In this document: positions 1 through 4,654 of the stretch, in pieces
How positions within the stretch are numbered: the stretch's first letter is position 1
Layout: the number at the start of each line of letters is the position of its first letter
Assembly (NCBI GenBank): GCA_020433835.1
Contig: JAGRBY010000398.1
Span: forward strand, 1-6,710
DNA length: 6,710 nt
Source: Anaerolineae bacterium
Lineage (GTDB): Bacteria > Chloroflexota > Anaerolineae > 4572-78 > J111
Direction of reading: 5' to 3'
Notes under the pieces: generated by a model
The model's input: only the letters and a program-made list of their open reading frames with translations
Database searches by the model: none
Told to the model about the DNA's origin: nothing
Translations under genes and position numbers: made by a program

Positions 1-60
1 AAGATTTTCATTGTCGTTGTCGTCCGGTAAGGACTGTTCGTCTTCTCTGAAGATATACAT
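1..60 (-). CDS. Possible 5' end of a further minus-strand gene (partial, runs off the window)
   Basis: Reading leftwards from an ATG at 60-58 the frame stays open for 20 codons to the window edge. The peptide begins MYIFREDEQSL and becomes very acidic (DDNDNEN). The ATG directly follows the GGAGACT repeat array, so GGAG lies 3 nt and again 10 nt upstream; the latter is a workable ribosome-binding distance. It would be the third gene after the kinase and response regulator, same strand, 63 bp past the response-regulator stop. Twenty codons are too few to identify a family. The same DNA recurs at 3097-3146 in inverted orientation, where the matching frame has no start codon, so this could be a dispersed repeat that happens to be open. 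Coding status is uncertain. Confidence 0.35.
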   Translation of the reverse strand, partial: MYIFREDEQSLPDDNDNENL

Positions 61-147
61 AGTCTCCAATCTCCAGTCTCCAATTTCCAGTCTCCAATCT
101 CCAGTCTCTAATCTCCAATCTCCTTATCTCCCCATCTCCTCATCTCC
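61..147 (-). repeat. GGAGAT tandem array: three 8-bp units then nine 7-bp units
   Basis: Read on the minus strand, 147-124 is three 8-bp units (GGAGATGA, GGAGATGG, GGAGATAA) and 123-61 is nine 7-bp units, alternating mostly GGAGATT and GGAGACT with two single-base variants (AGAGACT, GGAAATT). The 8-bp units lie inside the response-regulator gene and encode its last residues and its TAA stop. The 7-bp units fill the whole gap to the next ATG at 60. Each unit carries a GGAG Shine-Dalgarno core. Similar short purine-rich arrays are, to my recollection, frequent between genes in Chloroflexota; that is memory, not a search. Confidence 0.9.
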
Positions 148-984
148 TGATAACACTTCCTCATTATCCGTCGCGTCCCCCTGCCGATAATGGGCCGGGG
201 TCATATTGGTTTCGCGTTGAAAGAGGCGATAAAAATAGCTGGGGGTGGCGTAACCCACCATCTCTGAGACGGCGGCGATGCTCATGTGGGTTGTTTTGAG
301 GAGCAGTTTAGCTTGTTCCAGCCGTAAATAATTTACATACTGGACGTAGCTGATGCCCAGCGCGGTTTTAAGTAAAAAAGCCAGATGAGACGTACTGAGA
401 TTAACGGCGTTGGCCACCATATTGAGGCTAAGCTCGGGATGGCTCAGGTTGTTTTGAATATAGGCGATGGCTTGCTGGACAGGACCTTCGGCTTGAGGAG
501 ACACATTGTAGTCGCCCTGGAAATCCTCCTTGAGCGTCGAAAATTCTTCTTCAGAGCGCAATTGCTGGCGGTGAGCCAACTTATAAATATTTTCGCGCTG
601 CTTCTGTTCTTGCCGGATTTGGTTTTGAACCTGGCTTAAGGCGACCAATAATTGGTTGGGTCGAACGGGTTTTAAGATATAATCAGCCGCGCCGAGCCGA
701 AGTGCCTGTTGAGCATACAGAAAGTCATCGTGGGCGGTTAGAATAATGGTTTTGATGGCCGGGTAGCGGCTATGAATGAGCCGGGTCGCCTCTAAACCGT
801 TCAACTCCGGCATCTTAATATCCATCAAAATAATGTCAGGTCGCGTCTGCTCGACTAAACGGATGGCCTCGCGCCCATTGGTGGCTTCGATAATCGGCTG
901 AATATCCGGTTTTTCTTGCGTAATAATTTTAATGACGTTAGAGCGGATAATTGAAATATCTTCGGCAACCAGAAGACTTGGCAT
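124..984 (-). CDS. AraC-type response regulator (YesN-like), partner of the PocR-domain kinase
   Basis: This 286-residue protein is probably a cytoplasmic DNA-binding activator. Residues 1-120 form a receiver domain: acidic pair E8-D9, phospho-acceptor D55 in ILMDIKMPELNG, T83 in ILTAHDD and K105 in LKP, so the phosphorylation site is complete. Residues 120-150 are a charged, probably helical linker. Residues 168-268 are an AraC-family double helix-turn-helix domain, with SLNMVANAVNLSTSHLAFLLK as first and MSIAAVSEMVGYATPSYFYRLF as second recognition unit, ending in the usual MTPAHYR. The start ATG has AGAGAGGA about 9 nt upstream. It follows the kinase gene by 45 bp with no terminator between, so both are probably co-transcribed. 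The last residues (GDEEMGR) and the TAA come from a tandem repeat and are likely dispensable. Proposed targets are the GATTTGT boxes at 2416-2485 (inference). Confidence 0.93.
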   Translation of the reverse strand: MPSLLVAEDISIIRSNVIKIITQEKPDIQPIIEATNGREAIRLVEQTRPDIILMDIKMPELNGLEATRLIHSRYPAIKTIILTAHDDFLYAQQALRLGAADYILKPVRPNQLLVALSQVQNQIRQEQKQRENIYKLAHRQQLRSEEEFSTLKEDFQGDYNVSPQAEGPVQQAIAYIQNNLSHPELSLNMVANAVNLSTSHLAFLLKTALGISYVQYVNYLRLEQAKLLLKTTHMSIAAVSEMVGYATPSYFYRLFQRETNMTPAHYRQGDATDNEEVLSGDEEMGR

Positions 985-1029
985 AGTTCATATTCCTCTC
1001 TAAAATTACCTGTTTTCCAATTTACGTCG

Positions 1030-2259
1030 TCATCGATGGGCTGTGGGAATAAATAGCATTATTCGGGTGCCCTGATGCGGCCCACCTTCAACGCGAATGT
1101 CGCAATCTTGGCCATAGATGCCGTCAAGTCGGCGGATAACGTTTTGTAAGCCGATAGAAGCGTCTTCATTCTGTCGGTAGGTGAACATTCGGGCATTAAC
1201 CGATTCGGCAATCACCGGGTCGATGCCCGCGCCATCATCATACACTTCTAACATCATCCCCTGCAGCCAGGGATAGGCCCGCACCTGAATGGTAACGGGT
1301 CTGGCGACAGATTCAACCCCGTGGATAACGGCATTTTCAACCAGCGGTTGGAGAATCATACACGGAATTCTTTCTTGATAGAGTACGGGATTAACATCAA
1401 TCTGTATCTTTAGCCGTTCCTCCAAACGCAGTTGTTGAATAGTGAGATAATGTTTAACAATATCTATCTCTTGCTGCAAAGAAACGGTCTTGGACATGTT
1501 CCGCAGGCTGTAGCGCAGGAGATCGCTTAAGCAATAGGCGATTTCTTGCGTGCGGGGGGCATCTTCTTCAACGGCCAGGTAGCCTAGCAAAGCCAGAGAG
1601 TTGAAAAGAAAGTGGGGGTTGACCTGTGATTGCAGCGCCCGCAGTTGCGCATCTTGTAGGGCTGCTTGCAGCGAGGCTTTCTCCTGGGTTTCGCGCAGGA
1701 GTTGGCCTTTGGTTAGGTTAGCCAAGCCCAGCTCGACGATATAGTTGGCTGTCAATTGGAGCATCTCTGCGGCAGCATCGATGCGTTCGCGGGGCAGTAC
1801 GGGTATGGCCTGGGCTATTTTTAGGAGTTCGGAGCGAGGTATACCAAGATACTCATTACGCCGCACAATCTCCTCAAGCTGTTCATCACGCGATTCGGTC
1901 GGTAATATCTGACCGCAATAAATACCGCCAAAATATTCGCCGTCAATCACAATGGGGGCGGCTACATCGACCAAACCATTGGTGCAAATATAGGAGTGGG
2001 GCTTACCCGATTTAAGGGACTCAAACCCCCCTGCTGCGTCACAGGCATTGCAACGCGCACACCCTTTTTCCGTGGCGCGGATCATGCGGCATAAGGGCTG
2101 AAAGTTGCTGGCCCGCGTGACAGGCTGCCCGGTTTTGCTAACGACCATGGCCGCCAGGCCCATAGCCTGCGAAAACGTATCCTGAATACGTTGCAGAATG
2201 GGTAGGTCTATAATATCCTCAAGATGAGGTTCGCGGTTAATCACACCATTGTGTTTCAT
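1030..2259 (-). CDS. Cytoplasmic sensor histidine kinase with N-terminal PocR ligand-binding domain
   Basis: This 409-residue protein has no transmembrane segment or signal peptide, so it should sense an intracellular ligand. Residues 15-175 match the PocR sensory domain, with the family's cysteine pattern: C57, C67, C70, C73, then C92 (YICTNGL) and C115 (YCGQIL). A short coiled coil (185-210) leads to a LytS/YesM-type kinase core: phospho-acceptor H216 in VNPHFLFNSL, N-box QPLVENAVIHG (N309), G1 box DDGAGI (342-346) and G2 box SIGLQNVIRRL (369-379). All catalytic motifs are intact. PocR domains are known or proposed to bind small hydrocarbon derivatives such as 1,3-propanediol; here the divergent neighbours suggest 2,3-butanediol or acetoin (inference). 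The ATG at 2259 has GAGAGA 6-11 nt upstream and follows the predicted promoter by about 130 nt. The response-regulator gene begins 45 bp downstream. Confidence 0.93.
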   Translation of the reverse strand: MKHNGVINREPHLEDIIDLPILQRIQDTFSQAMGLAAMVVSKTGQPVTRASNFQPLCRMIRATEKGCARCNACDAAGGFESLKSGKPHSYICTNGLVDVAAPIVIDGEYFGGIYCGQILPTESRDEQLEEIVRRNEYLGIPRSELLKIAQAIPVLPRERIDAAAEMLQLTANYIVELGLANLTKGQLLRETQEKASLQAALQDAQLRALQSQVNPHFLFNSLALLGYLAVEEDAPRTQEIAYCLSDLLRYSLRNMSKTVSLQQEIDIVKHYLTIQQLRLEERLKIQIDVNPVLYQERIPCMILQPLVENAVIHGVESVARPVTIQVRAYPWLQGMMLEVYDDGAGIDPVIAESVNARMFTYRQNEDASIGLQNVIRRLDGIYGQDCDIRVEGGPHQGTRIMLFIPTAHR

Positions 2260-2398
2260 CGAATCTCTCTTAATGTCTACTACGCGAGGGAGCGCGCCAA
2301 TTTGTAATGGTATTGGTTTCCCTGATAAAGACGTTTGGTAAATCTCAGGGGTTACGTCAGGCTCAATGTGATAGGTAAATTAAAATGGGGTACCCGAC

Positions 2399-2427
2399 AA
2401 AATAGCAAAATCTGATTGATTTGTCAA
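2399..2427 (-). promoter_or_regulatory. Predicted sigma-70-type promoter of the kinase/response-regulator operon
   Basis: On the minus strand TTGACA (2427-2422, perfect -35) is followed after exactly 17 bp by TATTTT (2404-2399, four of six -10 positions). Transcription would start near 2391, inside the palindrome GGGTACCC (2388-2395), giving a leader of about 130 nt to the kinase ATG. The -35 box overlaps the first GATTTGTC repeat, so a regulator bound there could repress or autoregulate. Confidence 0.5.
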
Positions 2428-2485
2428 ATTGCCGTTACAACGAAGATGTATCGTCGATTTGTACACAAAAATCCGTTGATTTGTC
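2416..2485 (+). promoter_or_regulatory. Three GATTTGT boxes between the divergent promoters (candidate regulator binding sites)
   Basis: The 10-mer TTGATTTGTC occurs exactly at 2416-2425 and 2476-2485, starts 60 bp apart. A third copy of the core, TCGATTTGTAC, lies at 2454-2464. Cores begin at 2418, 2456 and 2478; the last two are 22 bp apart, about two helical turns, the kind of same-face direct repeat that AraC-family proteins bind. The last box ends 2 bp before the -35 of the rightward promoter, the position of a class II activator. A fourth core, CGATTTGTC, is at 2641-2649. Binding by the adjacent response regulator is inferred. Confidence 0.5.
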
Positions 2486-2487
2486 GA

Positions 2488-2516
2488 TTGAACCCCGGTT
2501 GATAATCCAGTATGAT
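2488..2516 (+). promoter_or_regulatory. Predicted sigma-70-type promoter of the butanediol/acetoin operon
   Basis: TTGAAC (2488-2493, four of six -35 positions) is separated by exactly 17 bp from TATGAT (2511-2516, five of six -10 positions). The predicted start is near 2523, about 712 nt before the dehydrogenase ATG. The weak -35 and the adjacent GATTTGT box suit an activated promoter. An imperfect dyad (AACCCCGGTT at 2491-2500 flanked by GATT and AATC) covers the -35 and spacer. No better promoter was found nearer the gene. Confidence 0.5.
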
Positions 2517-2580
2517 GAGATCAGTTCTATACGCTTTTTCTTCCTCTCACTAGGGCATAACCATAAGAAATAGGCCCCGG

Positions 2581-2690
2581 CAGCTCCCAATTGGCAGTCA
2601 CTTGATCGATGCTAAATCACCATGTTTGAGCTGCTTTTGCCGATTTGTCAACAGTAAGTGACTGCCAACTGATTTTTTGGGCTGTTTTTT
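2581..2690 (+). terminator. Large inverted repeat followed by T-runs (possible leader terminator/attenuator)
   Basis: TTGGCAGTCACTT (2591-2603) and AAGTGACTGCCAA (2656-2668) are perfect 13-bp complements around a 52-nt loop. Outside them CAG/CCCAA (2581-2590) can pair with TTGGG/CTG (2677-2684), and TTTTTT (2685-2690) follows at once; another six-T run is at 2673-2678. The shape resembles an intrinsic terminator, but the long loop and A+T-rich outer bulge are atypical. The loop contains the fourth GATTTGTC copy. Confidence 0.35.
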
Positions 2691-3063
2691 CCTTTAGAGC
2701 TGACGAATTACTGCTGATAGCTGACTATTGCGCAGGGTGTCAGTATATTAACCTCTATTTGTACGAAGATAGCAACGGTGTTATCGCGTCTATGCAGACA
2801 ATTACGGCTTTTTCTTCAAAGTCAGACAACCGTATTCAGGTCGTGCGACCTGCCCTCAGCATGGTAGAGCCGGTGGTTAACCAACCAACCGGTTACCATG
2901 CGATGCAAACTCACCAAAAACTTCAATTAAATCTTCGCCGTTGCTGTGCCAGTCTTTACGTGGCCGTTATCCCGTTCGGTTGAGGCCAAAGTGTGTTCAG
3001 CGGCGCGGCAATCTGGCATCGATTGATGCCCAAAACATCAACGTAACTCTATTTTTTCATCAT

Positions 3064-3083
3064 GATACGTACCGCAACGTATC
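3064..3083. promoter_or_regulatory. GATACGT-N6-ACGTATC perfect dyad (possible operator)
   Basis: GATACGT (3064-3070) and ACGTATC (3077-3083) are perfect 7-bp inverted repeats around 6 bp, 20 bp overall, about 150 bp before the dehydrogenase start. No T-run follows on either strand, so it is not a terminator. It could be an operator for a dimeric repressor or an RNA hairpin; no specific regulator is recognised. Confidence 0.3.
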
Positions 3084-3096
3084 GCTACCGTTAAAA

Positions 3097-3146
3097 TCAA
3101 AGGAATCAAACAGTCTTTACAGGACGACAGCGACAATGAAAATCTT
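3097..3146 (+). repeat. Second copy of the segment at 1-50, inverted relative to it
   Basis: The plus strand here aligns without gaps to the minus strand of 1-50: 35 of 38 bases match over 3109-3146 versus 38-1, and 42 of 50 over the full span. The match still runs at the window's left edge, so the true repeat may be longer. In the shared frame the peptides agree as QSL(P/Q)DD(N/S)DNENL. At this copy the frame has a stop at 3063 and no start codon, so it is a repeat fragment or gene relic. Confidence 0.8.
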
Positions 3147-3150
3147 TTAG

Positions 3151-3212
3151 CCCTCACCCCGTCGCTAACGCGACTCCCCTCTCCCTTAGGGTGAGGGGTT
3201 GGGGGTGAGGGG
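3151..3212 (+). repeat. REP-like branched palindromic element with G-quadruplex motif, just before the dehydrogenase RBS
   Basis: CCCTCACCCC (3151-3160) pairs perfectly with GGGGTGAGGG (3202-3211). Inside are two hairpins: GTCGC/GCGAC (3161-3165 with 3170-3174) and CCCCTCTCCC/GGGTGAGGGG (3176-3185 with 3189-3198, 9 of 10 pairs), giving a three-way junction. The left arm can instead pair 9 bp with 3189-3197, so two folds compete. The 3' half carries four G-runs (GGG, GGGG, GGGGG, GGGG at 3189-3212) separated by 2-3 nt, a canonical G-quadruplex motif on the transcript strand. It ends 11 nt before GGAG of the ribosome binding site. Confidence 0.75.
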
Positions 3213-3234
3213 TTATTTTCAAAGGAGATAAATC

Positions 3235-4314
3235 ATGAAAGCAGCAGTTTGGCACGGCCAACGCGATGTTCGCATTGAAGATATACCTGAACCGGCAGCC
3301 CCAGGCGAAGGCGAGGTGAAGCTCCAAGTCGGCTGGTGCGGTATCTGTGGCACCGACCTGCACGAATACGCAGCCGGGCCGATCTTTACGCAAGTCAACC
3401 AACCGCATCCCCTGAGCGGGCGCTTGGCTCCGCTCACCCCCGGTCATGAATTTGCCGGAACGATAGTCGAGGTCGGGTCGGGCGTGAGTGGCTTCAAGGT
3501 CGGCGACCGGGTTGCCCCTAACCCTCTGTTGCGCTGCGGAACGTGTGCCTATTGCCGGCAGGGATTGCCGCACCTGTGTACCCAAATCGGCTTTATGGGC
3601 TGCCATTCTGACGGCGGCTTTGGTGAATACGTCAATGTCAACGTTGTGCGCGGCAGTAATCCGATTCCGGTACTCTACAAACTGCCGGATAAAGTCTCGC
3701 TTGAGGCCGGGGCGATGATCGAACCGCTGGCGGTGGGCGTTCACGCCACCAAGCGCGGCCACCTACAAGACGGGGAGACCGTGGTCGTGGTCGGAGCCGG
3801 GCCGATTGGGATTTGCACCATTCAGGCGGCGCGGGCCGCCGGAGCCAGCCAGATTATTGTGCTGGAAACCGCCGCCGGGCGAAGAAATTTTGCTGAAGCA
3901 GCGGGCGCAACCGCCGTCATCGACCCGACAAGCACCGATGCGGCCAAGGCCGTCCAAGACTTAACCAATGGTATGGGCGTTGACTGCGCCTTTGAGTGTG
4001 TCGGCGCTGAGCCGACGCTAAAAGCCGCCATCTCAACGCTGCGCAAAGATGGTCGGGCCGTGGTTGTCGGTATTTTCGAGCATCCGGCTGCACTCGACTA
4101 TTTTGATGTCGTCTTCTTTGAAAAGACGATTATCGGCACCTTTGCTTACCGCGATGAGTTTGATCTGGTCATCGACATGCTGGCCGATGGCCGTCTCCAG
4201 CCAGAGCCGATGGTCACCGGTAAAATCGGGCTGAATGACCTGGTCGCCGGCGGGTTTGAGGAATTGCTAACGAATAAAGAGGGCAATGTAAAGATTCTTG
4301 TGGCCCCTGAATAG
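3235..4314 (+). CDS. bdhA: Zinc-dependent 2,3-butanediol dehydrogenase-like alcohol dehydrogenase
   Basis: This 359-residue cytoplasmic enzyme is a medium-chain zinc dehydrogenase, closest in pattern to (R,R)-2,3-butanediol dehydrogenase (2,3-butanediol + NAD+ to acetoin + NADH). Catalytic-zinc ligands are C38 (CGICGTDLHEY), H71-E72 (PGHEFAG) and E163 (IEPLAVGVH). The structural zinc site is C101, C104, C107 and C115. The Rossmann motif GAGPIG is at 187-192, and E211 after the second strand (VLETAAG) favours NAD over NADP. Length is normal and no key residue is missing. The ATG follows AAAGGAG with 7 nt spacing. The gene leads the operon; acoA starts 340 bp downstream, and a butanediol-acetoin step fits that neighbour well. 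Substrate is inferred: sorbitol, threonine and related dehydrogenases share the fold, but the insertion PIFTQVNQPHPLSGRLAPLTPGHE is typical of butanediol dehydrogenases. Confidence 0.85.
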   Translation: MKAAVWHGQRDVRIEDIPEPAAPGEGEVKLQVGWCGICGTDLHEYAAGPIFTQVNQPHPLSGRLAPLTPGHEFAGTIVEVGSGVSGFKVGDRVAPNPLLRCGTCAYCRQGLPHLCTQIGFMGCHSDGGFGEYVNVNVVRGSNPIPVLYKLPDKVSLEAGAMIEPLAVGVHATKRGHLQDGETVVVVGAGPIGICTIQAARAAGASQIIVLETAAGRRNFAEAAGATAVIDPTSTDAAKAVQDLTNGMGVDCAFECVGAEPTLKAAISTLRKDGRAVVVGIFEHPAALDYFDVVFFEKTIIGTFAYRDEFDLVIDMLADGRLQPEPMVTGKIGLNDLVAGGFEELLTNKEGNVKILVAPE

Positions 4315-4317
4315 GTA

Positions 4318-4461
4318 TTGCACACTTATTTTATCGGAAAGGAGGTGATCGACAGGTCGCATTTACCGTTTGTTAGTCTCTGTATCATTTTCGTTGACGG
4401 AGAGTTAATCGAAACGTATCAAACAAAAAATGTACCTATTCAGCCGCAAAGCGGGGCGTAA
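4318..4461 (+). CDS. Possible small ORF (47 codons) spanning the orphan Shine-Dalgarno sequence
   Basis: A frame opens with TTG at 4318, just after the dehydrogenase TAG, and stops at TAA 4459-4461. An internal GTG at 4345 would give 38 codons. The peptide (HTYFIGKEVID... then FVDGELIETYQTK) matches no family I know. There is no Shine-Dalgarno sequence for the TTG, and the perfect one at 4338-4350 overlaps the GTG instead of preceding it. Most likely a chance frame or a relic; listed because the stretch is otherwise gene-free. Confidence 0.15.
   Translation: MHTYFIGKEVIDRSHLPFVSLCIIFVDGELIETYQTKNVPIQPQSGA
4338..4350 (+). promoter_or_regulatory. Orphan full-length anti-16S Shine-Dalgarno sequence
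   Basis: AAAGGAGGTGATC is a 13-base perfect complement of the conserved 3' tail of 16S rRNA (GATCACCTCCTTT). No ATG, and no GTG or TTG at a normal distance, follows it; the next sizeable gene starts at 4655. It could be the remnant of a lost gene's ribosome binding site, a standby or pausing site in the operon mRNA, or, on the minus strand, a scrap resembling the end of a 16S gene. Confidence 0.6.
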
Positions 4462-4463
4462 AT

Positions 4464-4579
4464 CAGGCTGAGGCTGAGGCTAAGGCTAAGAAAAAAGCCA
4501 GGCAAACGCACCGATTGCTTGCGGGGATGGCGGCTTACCCTGAGTCGGTCTGCTTAGCCTCAGCCTTAGCCTTAGCCTC
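4464..4579. repeat. Hexamer tandem repeats (GGCTGA/GGCTAA) in inverted arrangement
   Basis: Left arm 4464-4490 is a run of AGGCTG/AGGCTA hexamers. Right arm 4553-4579 is the same family inverted (CTTAGCCTCAGCC and on). As RNA, 27-nt arms pair with 23 Watson-Crick bonds, two G-U wobbles and two mismatches around a 62-nt loop, itself containing a short ACCGA/TCGGT stem (4510-4514 with 4545-4549). No T-run follows, so it is not a standard terminator. It could stabilise mRNA ends or separate bdhA from acoA expression. Confidence 0.8.
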
Positions 4580-4614
4580 TTGAGTTCGACATCGCTGGGT
4601 TGAATAGGTTCCCA

Positions 4615-4632
4615 AAAATCATAGATGATTTT
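4615..4632. promoter_or_regulatory. AAAATCAT-AG-ATGATTTT dyad upstream of acoA
   Basis: Perfect 8-bp inverted repeats around 2 bp, ending 7 bp before the acoA Shine-Dalgarno sequence AAAGGAG (4640-4646). As DNA it is a plausible operator for a dimeric regulator; as RNA it forms a 7-bp A/U-rich hairpin with a TAGA loop. I see only weak promoter-like boxes nearby (TTGAAT at 4600), so separate initiation here is unproven. Confidence 0.3.
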
Positions 4633-4654
4633 ATGAGTCAAAGGAGAATCTTAC

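Larger units (their letters stand above)
2523..3234 (+). other. Long leader/intergenic region with structured elements and no convincing gene
   Basis: This roughly 710-bp stretch lies between the predicted rightward start and the dehydrogenase ATG. Frames that are open here (a TTG-started 112-codon frame at 2645 and a 69-codon frame at 2941) have no Shine-Dalgarno sequence, no family resemblance and a composition unlike the flanking genes, so I treat it as non-coding. It contains a 13-bp inverted repeat with T-runs (2581-2690), small hairpins (3015-3083), a 50-bp segment shared with the window start (3097-3146) and a branched palindromic element (3151-3212). 2691-3010 holds only minor short palindromes such as GGTTAACC near 2876. 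Confidence 0.6.

Noticed and set aside
61..147. CRISPR array
   Set aside because: Units are 7-8 bp and directly adjacent with no spacers.
2260..2390. Search for a small gene or riboswitch in the kinase leader
   Set aside because: Only short dyads such as CCAAT/ATTGG (2297-2316); no known riboswitch core recognised.
2645..2983. TTG-started 112-codon open frame in the intergenic region
   Set aside because: No Shine-Dalgarno sequence, it begins inside the loop of an inverted repeat, has no recognisable motif, and no better start is present.
3015..3029. TGGC...TGC resembling a sigma-54 promoter, expected for acetoin operons
   Set aside because: The GG and GC elements are 11 bp apart instead of 10, and the bases are explained by a perfect hairpin. 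No AcoR gene is present.
2941..3150. 69-codon frame ending in the duplicated 50-bp segment
   Set aside because: No ribosome binding site; its frame differs from the one shared by both copies of the duplication.
3154..3762. Long minus-strand frame opposite the dehydrogenase
   Set aside because: Antisense shadow of a clearly coding gene with zinc and NAD motifs; its start of the palindromic repeat gives the usual repeat-like peptide.
4553..4600. Intrinsic terminator after the dehydrogenase
   Set aside because: The right arm of the hexamer hairpin is not followed by a T-run.
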